Below are positions 9,481 to 18,227 of a DNA stretch of 47,480 nucleotides, one piece after another. Made by a program: the position numbers and the translations under genes. Under the pieces are notes generated by a model. That model made no database searches. It was not told where the DNA came from and saw only the letters and a program-made list of their open reading frames with translations. How positions within the stretch are numbered: the stretch's first letter is position 1; each line of letters opens with the position of its first letter. The stretch comes from an uncultured Bacteroidota bacterium (GTDB taxonomy: Bacteria; Bacteroidota; Bacteroidia; Chitinophagales; Saprospiraceae), in the NCBI GenBank assembly GCA_902609095.1, contig CACLQQ010000011.1, positions 1 through 47,480 on the forward strand, read 5' to 3'.

Positions 9481-10045
9481 GGCAGCTAATGACGTTAAGG
9501 GTATTAAGTGAAACAAGGTTGGCGGGAGGTACCCCCGCCTTAGCACTACAGTTAGGTCATAGACATTCTGTAAATATCGATCTATTTGGAAAGATAAGAG
9601 CAACTGGAGAAAATCTTATGGCTTCGCTGTCTAAGATAGGGAAAATCAATACTGCCCAGTCAGATAAAGCTGTAAGACAGTATTTTATAAACCAGATCAA
9701 GGTGGACATCGTGAATTATCAATATGACTGGATCGCCCTGATGATTACCAATGCAGGAATAAGAATGGCAGATAAATCGGATATCCCTGCTATGAAAGTT
9801 TCAGCAATTACAAATCGGGGCTCTCGCAAGGATTTTGTTGATCTTTATTTTTTATTAAAGCACTATTCTTTACGGGATATTCTGGATTTTTATTTTAAAA
9901 ATATCCGGATGGTAATGATTGGTTAGCGATCAGAAGCTAAGGCTATTTCGATGATGCTGAGCAACAGCCCATGCCCAAAATGCATGCAGATGAAAACTGG
10001 CGCGATATCAGACGAAAGATTGCGGATGAAGTAAAGAAGTGTTAG
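9435..10045 (+). pseudogene. AbiEii-like nucleotidyltransferase toxin, frameshifted
   Basis: The frame opens MLSRETVTPELLASL and reaches GGTPALALQLGHR followed by SVNIDLF. The family normally has GGTALALQLGHR...DIDLF, so one residue is inserted and the first catalytic Asp appears as Asn. DFVDLYFLLKHYSL follows. The frame then ends early at 9926. A frameshift near 9900 restores YPDGNDWLAIRS, a TAA stands where Leu is usual, and then GYFDDAEQQPMPKM and a normal C-terminus run to 10045. AbiEii enzymes are the toxins of type IV toxin-antitoxin (abortive infection) systems. The active-site change, frameshift and stop together make a functional product unlikely. Confidence 0.75.
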
Positions 10046-10238
10046 TTAATAGCTGATCATTGAGAATGAGAAATTTAGACCGCCAAGCATCTGTTAAAAT
10101 CATCGCTTTACGCACTTAGACCCTTTGTGAGAATTATTTTTCATCCATGACTTTGTAGATATTTCTCTGCGACCAATATGAAAAAAGAGTTCATAAAATG
10201 GCAATGACTCAATTGATCACTAACAACTAAGAGTGGTA

Positions 10239-10818
10239 TTAGTCTCTTAAAATGTCATCCACACTGATGGTGAATTTACTAAGAATCGAACTGGTGACAC
10301 TTTCTCCAGTGACTTATGGTTTACTACCAATATACCTTCCTCATTCATTAAAGGTATAGATTATAATGGTCTGCTCCATAGGAGATACCAGCTAATATTC
10401 TATGACTCCATTTTCTTCATTAAGTTCAAATTTTTCTTTTCTCTCCTTTACGAGAATTACCTGGAGATAAAATTTCTATAATTAGCTCCGGGGCTCCAGA
10501 ACAGCCTTTATCAGTAAGTATGGTAGTATCACATATGGCACATATATCAGGTTGTACAACAGTAGAATGAGCATCCTGTGATAATACAACATCGAAAGGA
10601 GCATTATAAATTTTGCATTTTTTGCCATCGAGGTGGCCAGCTATATGAACTAACAGGTTTCTTGATATACCTTGATGATATCTTTTAGGGGACGGTGACA
10701 TCTTGAATAACTTACCTTTTATAAGCTCTACTCTTTCTTGAAATTGCCAGGTTACGTAGTCGGCATAGGTGTAATATCCATTTGGATCAAGCTGTGAAAA
10801 AGATGTGATCTTAGGCAC
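10239..10818 (-). pseudogene. Uma2-family (DUF820) endonuclease, frameshifted with stops
   Basis: Uma2 proteins have a restriction-endonuclease fold. Seen here are YYTYADYVTWQFQERVELIKG, then MSPSPKRYHQGISRNL, VVQPDICAIC and PELIIEILSPGNS, which carry the PD...E-type residues of the family. The first frame stops at 10426. With a one-base shift it continues KEKFELNEENGVIEY, TAG (Trp expected), LVSPMEQT, TGA, GRYIGSKP, TAA, and ends SKFTISVDDILRD at 10239. The repaired length (about 193 residues) equals a normal family member, so this is a recently decayed whole gene rather than a fragment. Confidence 0.8.
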
Positions 10819-10928
10819 GAACGATTAATTAAGAATTGATATTTTACATTGATTAGTTGAGAATTGATATCACACCCAGCAAAACCTGAAAAAAGGAAAT
10901 GCTAATATTTATGTAATACATTGAAAAA

Positions 10929-10966
10929 TTAGCACTCGCTAACGATAAATCTTGGATCTCGATTTA
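10929..10966 (-). terminator. Possible transcript end after the wbp operon
   Basis: Two adjacent small hairpins, ttagc-actc-gctaa (10929-10942) and taaatc...gattta (10946-10966), lie 13 to 50 bp beyond the last stop of the minus-strand operon. There is no clear T run, so rho-independent termination is only a guess. Confidence 0.3.
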
Positions 10967-10978
10967 TTAGGAGCCAGA

Positions 10979-11875
10979 CTATTTGACCCTTCTGATCAAA
11001 CTAACAATCTCTATGGCCTTTCTTACTTCAGCAGTTCCGAATCCTCCTCCATTTAGAATATCCTGATAACTCATGGTGTGTAGATCGGTAAAACCATCAC
11101 TAAACTCAATTTCCTCTCCTGATACAGATATATTTCTGAACGTTCTCTGACCAGCCTTTTTAAGTTCTACAGGAATATCATCATGATTAATGCTGAGAAA
11201 CCAATTGACATTTGCTCGTTCTAATGCTAAAAAACCCTTTGCCCTATCATACTGACATAATTCTACTTGAGCATCGGTAACGTTGCCAAAAATCCATATC
11301 AACATATCAAAAAAGTGAATGCCTATATTAGTCACGATTCCACCACTCTTAGTCTCGTCCCCCTTCCATGAAATCGAATACCACTTACCCCTAGAAGTAA
11401 CGTAAGTTAAATCAATGTCATAGATTCTATCCTTTGGTCCCTGATCCACTTTATTTTTTAAATTGATAATCTCAGGATGAAGGCGCAACTGCAAGATGTT
11501 ATAAATCTTATTACCTGTTTCCTCTTCTAATTGTTGCAGTACATCAATATTCCATGGGTTAAGCACCAGTGGTTTCTCGCATATAACATCACATCCATTT
11601 CGCAACCCAAAGCGACAATGAGCATCATGTAAATGACTGGGCGTACATACGCTAAGAAAATCTAATGGGGTTTTAGAAAGTGAACGTTTATGAATATGGC
11701 GATCAAACCTTTCAAATTCTGTGAAGAAGTTTGCTTCTGGAAAATAAATGTCGATGATTCCGACACTATCATTAGGATCATATGCTGCCACTAGTTGATG
11801 TCCAGTATCCCTGATAGCAATCATATGTCTGGGAGCAATGTATCCAGCTGCACCAATTAGAGCGAAGCTTTTCAT
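10979..11875 (-). CDS. wbpB: Gfo/Idh/MocA oxidoreductase, WbpB-like UDP-sugar 3-dehydrogenase
   Basis: This 298-residue protein has a Rossmann motif GAAGYIAPRH (8-17), the family's catalytic CEKPLVLNP (99-107) and the C-domain segment SGGIVTNIGIHFFDM (176-190). In the WbpABED route this enzyme oxidises C3 of UDP-N-acetylglucosaminuronate so that WbpE can aminate it. The neighbours wbpA, wbpE and wbpD on the same strand make this assignment much stronger than the generic family name. It is the last gene of the operon, with a 93-bp gap from wbpD and no terminator seen in that gap. The length agrees with WbpB proteins (about 310). Confidence 0.85.
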   Translation of the reverse strand: MKSFALIGAAGYIAPRHMIAIRDTGHQLVAAYDPNDSVGIIDIYFPEANFFTEFERFDRHIHKRSLSKTPLDFLSVCTPSHLHDAHCRFGLRNGCDVICEKPLVLNPWNIDVLQQLEEETGNKIYNILQLRLHPEIINLKNKVDQGPKDRIYDIDLTYVTSRGKWYSISWKGDETKSGGIVTNIGIHFFDMLIWIFGNVTDAQVELCQYDRAKGFLALERANVNWFLSINHDDIPVELKKAGQRTFRNISVSGEEIEFSDGFTDLHTMSYQDILNGGGFGTAEVRKAIEIVSLIRRVK

Positions 11876-11968
11876 ATCATAAATCTATGTTGAATAGACG
11901 CTAATCGGAAAAATATACTTCAGAACATGAGTGTATATAGCCTAAATAAGTAGTTTGATAAAATATTG

Positions 11969-12553
11969 TCAAATAAGCCTAATCACTATTTCTTCAGGCT
12001 TCATTCTGTATAGACCTCCACTTTCTGGACAAGTTGCTTCATTTGTATCATCAAAATGAAGTCTGTGACCATATTCACTCATCCATCCTATCCTCTTAGC
12101 AGGATTGCCAACCCATAATTCATAATCTAACACAGGTTTAGTTATTACCGCACCAGCCCCTATGAAGGCATACCGCCCTATTTTATTACCGCAGACTATA
12201 GTGGCATTAGCTCCTATAGTAGCTCCTTTCTTCAATATAGTTTTGAGGTATTCATTTCTACGGTTGATAGCACTTCTAGGATTGGTAACATTAGTAAATA
12301 CCATAGATGGCCCTAAAAAAACATCATCCTCACATATTACACCCTCGTGAATCGATACATTATTCTGAATCTTCACATTGTCTCCTATAAGCACATTAGA
12401 CATCACTACTACATTTTGACCTAAACTACAATTACTCCCAATTTTACAACTTGGCATTATATGTGAAAAATGCCAAATCTTCGTACCTTTCCCGATTTGA
12501 CACCCTACATCAATTACAGCAGTAGGATGAGCAAAATATTTCTTGTCTGACAT
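11969..12553 (-). CDS. wbpD: WbpD-like UDP-amino-uronate N-acetyltransferase (left-handed beta-helix)
   Basis: The start chosen is [10 protein letters not shown], whose ATG shares one base with the TAA of wbpE (TAATG), rather than three codons upstream. The product has 194 residues. Hexapeptide-repeat acetyltransferase signatures run through the protein: [73 protein letters not shown] and GWMSEYG. These match enzymes that acetylate the 3-amino group of UDP-2-acetamido-3-amino-2,3-dideoxyglucuronate using acetyl-CoA. The stop is TGA, the only TGA terminator among the clear intact genes here. Translational coupling to wbpE is likely from the overlap. Confidence 0.9.
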   Translation of the reverse strand: MSDKKYFAHPTAVIDVGCQIGKGTKIWHFSHIMPSCKIGSNCSLGQNVVVMSNVLIGDNVKIQNNVSIHEGVICEDDVFLGPSMVFTNVTNPRSAINRRNEYLKTILKKGATIGANATIVCGNKIGRYAFIGAGAVITKPVLDYELWVGNPAKRIGWMSEYGHRLHFDDTNEATCPESGGLYRMKPEEIVIRLI

Positions 12554-13695
12554 TAGCAACAATTAGGATTCGCAAAAAAATTACGAATACAGTCACAAAT
12601 ATATTGGATCGTGTCTTTTGATAGTTCTGGGTAAATAGGGAGGGAAAGTACTTCTGAACATAATTGCTCGGTAACTGGAAGCTGATGTTTAGGAAAGTAG
12701 TTTGTGTATGCTAACTGTCTATAAAGGGGTAAAGGATAGTACACCATAGAAGCTATGCCCCGCTCAGCCAAATAACCCTTCAAGCTGCCTCTCAACCCAT
12801 TACTAATTCTCAATGTATACTGATGAAACACATGAGATCCATAATCCCCCCGTTTTGGTAGACCTATCTCAGCAATACCTTCTAATTCCTTATCATAAAT
12901 AGAAGCAGCCAGCTGGCGTGATTCGGAGTGATAATCTAAATACCTCAATTTTACGGTCAAAATAGCTGCTTGTAACGCATCTAATCGAGAATTTAATCCA
13001 ACAATTTCATGATAATACTTTATTCGTTGACCATGATTGGCAATCATCTTGATTCTCGCAGCAAAATTTTCATCTGAAGTATAAACAGCTCCCCCATCAC
13101 CGTAGCATCCGAGGGTCTTAGTTGGAAAGAATGAGGTGCAACCAATATGCCCAATAGTTCCTGTTTTCGATGTGAGGCCATTTGAAGAAGTATATGTAGC
13201 TCCAAATGATTGGGCATTATCTTCTATAACATAGATATCATTTTGATCAGCTATAGACATAATCGCTTCCATATCTGCAGCCTGTCCAAATAAATGAACA
13301 GGAACAATCGCCTTAGTTTTTTCTGTGATACTTCGGTCTATCTCACTAATTGATATATTATAAGTGTCAGGATCTACATCTACCAATATGGGTACTAAAC
13401 CCAAAAGGACAATAACTTCTATCGTTGAGATATAATTAAAGGCTGGTATAATCACATGATCACCACACTTCAAGTCAAGAGCCATAAGTGCAATCTGCAG
13501 CGCATCAGTTCCACTTCCACAACTAATTATATGTGTCCCACCTAAATACTGAGATAGATCTGATTCAAACTCTGCTACAATTGGTCCCTTGATAAATCTT
13601 GCGGAGTCAATGACTTCTTGTATTCGAATATCTATTTCATCTTTGATTTTATCATATTGACCTTTTAGGTCTAACATTTGGATACCCTCATTCAT
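12553..13695 (-). CDS. wbpE: DegT/DnrJ/EryC1/StrS aminotransferase, WbpE-like
   Basis: This 380-residue PLP enzyme has the Schiff-base lysine in [16 protein letters not shown] (Lys193), the cofactor aspartate in [10 protein letters not shown] (157-166), and [13 protein letters not shown] (58-70) for phosphate binding. In context it would transaminate the 3-keto sugar made by WbpB, using glutamate. Met7 ([11 protein letters not shown]) is an alternative start that matches the usual N-terminus better. The reported ATG lies 13 bp from the wbpA stop. The 3' end overlaps wbpD by one base. The length is typical (about 360-380). Confidence 0.9.
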   Translation of the reverse strand: MNEGIQMLDLKGQYDKIKDEIDIRIQEVIDSARFIKGPIVAEFESDLSQYLGGTHIISCGSGTDALQIALMALDLKCGDHVIIPAFNYISTIEVIVLLGLVPILVDVDPDTYNISISEIDRSITEKTKAIVPVHLFGQAADMEAIMSIADQNDIYVIEDNAQSFGATYTSSNGLTSKTGTIGHIGCTSFFPTKTLGCYGDGGAVYTSDENFAARIKMIANHGQRIKYYHEIVGLNSRLDALQAAILTVKLRYLDYHSESRQLAASIYDKELEGIAEIGLPKRGDYGSHVFHQYTLRISNGLRGSLKGYLAERGIASMVYYPLPLYRQLAYTNYFPKHQLPVTEQLCSEVLSLPIYPELSKDTIQYICDCIRNFFANPNCC

Positions 13696-13708
13696 ATTTT
13701 GTGAAAAA

Positions 13709-15004
13709 TTAGAGTGTCCAATACGTCAAGTTTTTAAATTTCTTCAAGCTAAATTTTGCTCTCTTTAGGTCAAATACAATTGGTTTATCTTTAAAATAGC
13801 TCAAATACCCTTCATCTGGCATCGATACATATTGATCATGTTTTACTGCAATGACAACAGCATCATAATCTGAATTGGCCGGTGTTATTAGGCTTAGCTG
13901 ATATTGACGTTTCACCTGACTTGCTGAGACACCTGGATCTTCTACATCTACTGTTACTGAATATGACTTCAATTCCATAATCAAATCAACGACTTTAGAA
14001 TTTCTGATATCTGCAACATTCTCTTTGTATGTTAAGCCTTTTACCAAAACTTTACATTGGCTTGGATTCTTACCCAAAACCAACAATTCTTGAATAAGTG
14101 ATTTGGCTATAAAATGAGGAATATAATCATTCACTCGTCTACCTGCTGCAATGACTTGAGGATCGTGACCCAACTGTTTAGCCTTGTGTAAGAGATAAAA
14201 GGGATCAACACTGATACAGTGTCCACCGACTAAGCCTGGTTGGTACTTATGAAAATTCCATTTGGTTCCGGCTGCTTCGAGTACCTCACTTGTATCTATT
14301 CCGATCTTATCAAAAATGATAGCAAGCTCATTGATTAATGAGATATTCATATCTCGTTGAGTATTTTCAACAACTTTGGCTGCTTCAGCGATGATAATAC
14401 TTGAAGCTTGGTGTAAGCCAGCAGTAATGATAGAGCAATATACATCACTAATCACCTCCAAAGCTTCAGAATCATTTCCAGAAACCACCTTTGGTATTTT
14501 TGTTAAAGTCCTTAGATTATCTCCCGGACTAATACGTTCTGGTGAATAACCTAATTTAAAATCAGCCCCCAAAGAAAGCCCTGAACAGGTCTCTAAAAGT
14601 GGTAGACATTCCTCTTCGGTGCATCCAGGATAAACAGTAGATTCATAAACCACATAATCACCTTTTTTTAAGACTCTACCAATACTCTCAGTTGCACTGA
14701 TAAGCTGAGATAAATCTGGCACTTTATAATCGTCAATATCTGTAGGTACCGCTATAATATGAAAGTGTGCTTGAAAAAGATCGTCTGCTTGATTCGTAAA
14801 GGTAATATCCACATCTTCAAACTCATTAGATTGAATTTCCTGAGATGGATCCATTTTATTGTTTAGTAGAGCAATACGTTTAGGATCAATATCAAACGCT
14901 ATTACTTTACATTTTTTTGCGAAAGCTAAAGCAAGAGGAAGGCCTACATAACCTAAACCAGTTACGGATAATAGTTTGTTCTTTGATAGTAGGTCTTTAA
15001 GCAA
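13709..15004 (-). CDS. wbpA: UDP-N-acetylhexosamine 6-dehydrogenase (WbpA/TviB type)
   Basis: This 431-residue UDP-glucose/GDP-mannose dehydrogenase family enzyme has the NAD-binding GLGYVGLPLA (16-25), YESTVYPGCTEE (120-131), the substrate segment YSPERISPGD (153-162) and the catalytic cysteine in GLVGGHCISVDPFYLL (Cys263). The ERISPGD form resembles the TviB/WbpO branch, which oxidises UDP-GlcNAc or UDP-GalNAc at C6. With wbpB, wbpD and wbpE next door, UDP-GlcNAc is the likely substrate. It starts 6 bp after the fcl stop. The sequence cannot separate the GlcNAc and GalNAc specificities with certainty. Confidence 0.85.
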   Translation of the reverse strand: MLKDLLSKNKLLSVTGLGYVGLPLALAFAKKCKVIAFDIDPKRIALLNNKMDPSQEIQSNEFEDVDITFTNQADDLFQAHFHIIAVPTDIDDYKVPDLSQLISATESIGRVLKKGDYVVYESTVYPGCTEEECLPLLETCSGLSLGADFKLGYSPERISPGDNLRTLTKIPKVVSGNDSEALEVISDVYCSIITAGLHQASSIIIAEAAKVVENTQRDMNISLINELAIIFDKIGIDTSEVLEAAGTKWNFHKYQPGLVGGHCISVDPFYLLHKAKQLGHDPQVIAAGRRVNDYIPHFIAKSLIQELLVLGKNPSQCKVLVKGLTYKENVADIRNSKVVDLIMELKSYSVTVDVEDPGVSASQVKRQYQLSLITPANSDYDAVVIAVKHDQYVSMPDEGYLSYFKDKPIVFDLKRAKFSLKKFKNLTYWTL

Positions 15005-15010
15005 AGTCTT

Positions 15011-15949
15011 TTAATTCCAGTTAACATGCTTAACGTCTTCATAGACCTGTTTAATTCCATCTAATAAGCTTATCTGAGATTTCCAGCCCAACTGCTTGAG
15101 TCGAGTACTATCCATTAACTTCCTTGGCGTACCATCTGGTTTAGACAAGTCGTGAACAATTTCACCTTCAAATCCTACAACTCCCTTTATCAAATCGGTC
15201 AACTGTCTAATAGTAACTTCCTCTCCAGTTCCCACATTGATGAATTGCTTCTCGTCATAATTCTTCATTAAAAAAACTAAAGCATCGGTTAAATCATCCA
15301 CATGCATGAATTCTCTTAAGGGGCTTCCCGTACCCCACATAACGACTTCTGGAAGCTTAGCTCTTTTAGCTTCTATAAACTTTCTCAAAAGAGCTGGTAA
15401 AACATGACTATTATTAAGGTCATAGTTATCATTAGGTCCATACAGATTTGTAGGCATGGCAGAAATAAAATTGCATCCATACTGATCCCAATACGCTTCA
15501 CACATTTTAATACCTGCAATCTTAGCAATGGCATAAGGTTCATTAGTGGGTTCTAAAGGGTCTGTTAACAAATACTCCTCTTTTAAAGGCTGTGGAGCCA
15601 TTTTGGGATATATACATGACGAGCCCAGAAATAATAATTTCTTAACTCCATTCATATAACTTTGATGAATAAGGTTATTTTGAATTTGGAGGTTATCATA
15701 CAAAAAATCAGCTCTGTATGTATTGTTAGCATGAATACCTCCAACTTTAGCTGAGGCAACAAATACATAATCTGGCTTTTCGGAGAAAAAAAAATTTTGA
15801 ACAGCTGGCTGCTTTCGAAGGTCTAATTCTTTCGAAGTTTTATGAATGACATTATGATAACCTTCAGATTTCAGTTTTCTAAGTATTGAAGAACCAACCA
15901 TGCCACGATGACCAGCAATATAGATTTTAGCATCCTTATTCATGTTCAT
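15011..15949 (-). CDS. fcl: GDP-L-fucose synthase
   Basis: This is a 312-residue NAD(P)H-dependent epimerase-reductase that converts GDP-4-keto-6-deoxymannose to GDP-L-fucose. Visible are the nucleotide-binding [11 protein letters not shown] (12-22), [10 protein letters not shown] (66-75), [10 protein letters not shown] with the catalytic Ser (107-116), and the Tyr-Lys pair in PYAIAKIAG (Tyr139, Lys143). The first ATG overlaps the gmd stop by 14 bp. A second in-frame ATG (Met3) lies closer to the stop and could be the true start. Either way the two genes are coupled. The enzyme is complete and normal in length. Confidence 0.93.
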   Translation of the reverse strand: MNMNKDAKIYIAGHRGMVGSSILRKLKSEGYHNVIHKTSKELDLRKQPAVQNFFFSEKPDYVFVASAKVGGIHANNTYRADFLYDNLQIQNNLIHQSYMNGVKKLLFLGSSCIYPKMAPQPLKEEYLLTDPLEPTNEPYAIAKIAGIKMCEAYWDQYGCNFISAMPTNLYGPNDNYDLNNSHVLPALLRKFIEAKRAKLPEVVMWGTGSPLREFMHVDDLTDALVFLMKNYDEKQFINVGTGEEVTIRQLTDLIKGVVGFEGEIVHDLSKPDGTPRKLMDSTRLKQLGWKSQISLLDGIKQVYEDVKHVNWN

Positions 15950-17054
15950 TTTTAATCTTGAAGCCCTGGTCCTTTAGCAGTTTATCTTTTTCAAATAACT
16001 TCAAATCAGACTGAACCATCTCTTCTATCATCATATCTAAATCATACTTTGGCTGCCATCCCAATTTTTCTTTAGCCTTGGTAGCATCACCAATCAAAAG
16101 GTCAACTTCAGTAGGTCTAAAATAGTTAGGATCAACACCAACAACTTGCCTTCCAACTTCCAAAGGATAACCAGAATTTAGTGCTGAAACGACATAAGCT
16201 CTTTCTTCAACTCCTGTGCCTTCGAACTTTAGCTTGATCCCAACTTGACCAAAAGCCTTAATCACAAAATTTCTAATAGATGTGGTTACACCAGTCGCTA
16301 TTACAAAATCCTCTGGTGCTTCTTGTTGTAAGATCATCCACATTAAATCAACATAATCCTTTGCATGGCCCCAATCTCGTTGAGCATCCAAATTCCCCAA
16401 ATACAACTTATCCTGTAAGCCCAAGGCAATTTTGGCTACAGCACGAGTAATCTTCCTGGTGACAAATGTTTCCCCCCTTAGCGGACTCTCGTGATTGAAT
16501 AGTATCCCATTACAAGCATACATATTGTAAGCCTCTCGGTAATTCACAGTTATCCAATACGCATATAGCTTGGCCACCCCATATGGAGACCGAGGATAGA
16601 AAGGTGTCTTCTCTGACTGTGGAACCTCTTGAACTAATCCATACAATTCAGAAGTTGATGCTTGATAAATTTTTGTCTTTTCAATTAATCCAAGTATTCT
16701 CACCGCTTCCAGTATTCTCAATGTCCCTAACCCATCTACGTCCGCTGTATACTCCGGGCTATCAAAACTCACTTTAACATGAGACATCGCTCCGAGATTA
16801 TAAATTTCATCAGGTTGAACCTCTTGGACTATTCTGATAATATTGGAAGAATCAGTCAAGTCTCCATAGTGTAACTTGAATCGAATATCTTTTTCATGAG
16901 GATCTTGATATAGGTGATCTAACCTGACTGTGTTAAACAAAGAAGACCTTCGCTTAATTCCATGAACGATATATCCTTTCTTCAACAGAAATTCTGATAG
17001 ATAGGCACCATCTTGTCCAGTTACTCCAGTAATTAGGGCTACCCTTTTACTCAT
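15936..17054 (-). CDS. gmd: GDP-mannose 4,6-dehydratase
   Basis: This is a 372-residue short-chain dehydratase that makes GDP-4-keto-6-deoxymannose from GDP-mannose. It carries [17 protein letters not shown] (8-24), the motif [16 protein letters not shown] (31-46), the catalytic region ASTSELYG (132-139) and [12 protein letters not shown] (Tyr158, Lys162), plus [16 protein letters not shown], all diagnostic of Gmd. It is the first gene of the six-gene minus-strand operon. The 220-bp gap to the divergent menA must hold the promoter, but I could not pick a convincing -7/-33 pair. Confidence 0.95.
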   Translation of the reverse strand: MSKRVALITGVTGQDGAYLSEFLLKKGYIVHGIKRRSSLFNTVRLDHLYQDPHEKDIRFKLHYGDLTDSSNIIRIVQEVQPDEIYNLGAMSHVKVSFDSPEYTADVDGLGTLRILEAVRILGLIEKTKIYQASTSELYGLVQEVPQSEKTPFYPRSPYGVAKLYAYWITVNYREAYNMYACNGILFNHESPLRGETFVTRKITRAVAKIALGLQDKLYLGNLDAQRDWGHAKDYVDLMWMILQQEAPEDFVIATGVTTSIRNFVIKAFGQVGIKLKFEGTGVEERAYVVSALNSGYPLEVGRQVVGVDPNYFRPTEVDLLIGDATKAKEKLGWQPKYDLDMMIEEMVQSDLKLFEKDKLLKDQGFKIKNEHE

Positions 17055-17261
17055 TGTTCAGATTCTTAAAAATCAAAAGCGTGAAGATATTGAATTAGCG
17101 GACTATAAGTTATGACCTCAAAAAGAATTGATTCTGCATGATTTTCCATTAAAGTAGAATTTTCCAAAACGATGAAAAGATCAAAGAGCTTAATTCCAAC
17201 TTATCTACCCATCTTTAGGTATAAATATACATGGCCTAAAACCACTTGAATAGTTTATCGT

Positions 17262-17273
17262 TTAGAATTCTAA
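17262..17273. promoter_or_regulatory. 12-bp palindrome in the gmd/menA divergent region
   Basis: ttagaattctaa is a perfect palindrome that ends one base before the menA ATG (17275). It could be an operator or simply a chance AT-rich palindrome. There is no second copy in the interval to support a regulator site. Confidence 0.2.
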
Positions 17274-17274
17274 T

Positions 17275-18168
17275 ATGTCTAACCTTTGGATCCAAGCCGC
17301 TCGATTGAGAACCTTGCCATTGGCGATTGCCAATGTGAGTATAGGTACTGTATTAGCCCATAACTTTGGTCAGTTCTCTTGGGTGATATATGGTTTGACG
17401 ACACTTACCGCTGTTCTTCTTCAGGTCTTGTCTAATTTAGCCAATGAGTATGGAGACTTCGTGCACGGAGCTGATCATGATCAAAGACAAGGCCCTAAGA
17501 GGACCGTACAATCTGGAGCGATCTCAGCTTCTCAAATGAAAAATGCGATTTTATTAGTTGGGGCACTCTGCATCTTATCGGGATGTACATTAGTATTTCT
17601 GACAGGTTTGTCTATAGTCTTTAAGATGTTCTTTATTGCTCTTGGTTTTATTGCAGTATGGGCGGCGATCAACTATACCGCTGGAGATAAACCATATGGC
17701 TACAGAGGCTTGGGAGATTTGTCAGTATTCTTATTTTTCGGATTGCTTTCAGTTATCGGAAGCTACTATTTACAATCGAGCACTTGGAATTGGAGTATTC
17801 TCCTTCCGGCAATCTCATGTGGAGCCTTCTCTATGGCAGTGCTCAATATCAATAACATCAGAGATATCGAATCAGATCGGATAGCAGGCAAGGACTCACT
17901 CGCACTAAAGATGGGTCGATCAACCGCTGTTACTTATCATGCCTCTTTATTGATTACAGGCCTTATCTCAGCATCACTATTCACGTTCATCAATTATAGT
18001 CATTGGATTCAACTGATTTTCTTATTGGTCATTCCTTTACTCACTATAAACTATCGAGCCGTCAAATCGAAAATTAAGCCTATGGAATTAGATCCATACC
18101 TAAAGCAGATGGCGCTGACCACTCTTCTATTTGTTATTACTTTTTCCGTAGGGCTAATCTGGTCATAG
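17275..18168 (+). CDS. menA: 1,4-dihydroxy-2-naphthoate polyprenyltransferase
   Basis: This is a 297-residue integral membrane prenyltransferase that attaches the polyprenyl tail to DHNA in menaquinone synthesis. The first Asp-rich prenyl-diphosphate site is NLANEYGDFVHGAD (54-67) followed by RQGPKRTVQSG, and the second is NNIRDIESDRIAGK (193-206). Both are typical of MenA and not of UbiA or heme O synthase. About eight hydrophobic helices fill the rest. It is transcribed away from gmd and stands alone. The 59-bp gap to the next gene contains a weak hairpin (tctttc-att-gaaaga) that is unlikely to be a strong terminator. Confidence 0.92.
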   Translation: MSNLWIQAARLRTLPLAIANVSIGTVLAHNFGQFSWVIYGLTTLTAVLLQVLSNLANEYGDFVHGADHDQRQGPKRTVQSGAISASQMKNAILLVGALCILSGCTLVFLTGLSIVFKMFFIALGFIAVWAAINYTAGDKPYGYRGLGDLSVFLFFGLLSVIGSYYLQSSTWNWSILLPAISCGAFSMAVLNINNIRDIESDRIAGKDSLALKMGRSTAVTYHASLLITGLISASLFTFINYSHWIQLIFLLVIPLLTINYRAVKSKIKPMELDPYLKQMALTTLLFVITFSVGLIWS

Positions 18169-18227
18169 AACCAGTTTGAATACTAAAGCCTCAGGATTCT
18201 TTCATTGAAAGATTATAAATTTAAGAT

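Noticed and set aside
6924-10900. CRISPR array from repeated cctgaaggg phrases
   Set aside because: Copies are irregularly spaced, few, diverged and not separated by equal-length spacers. No cas gene is visible.
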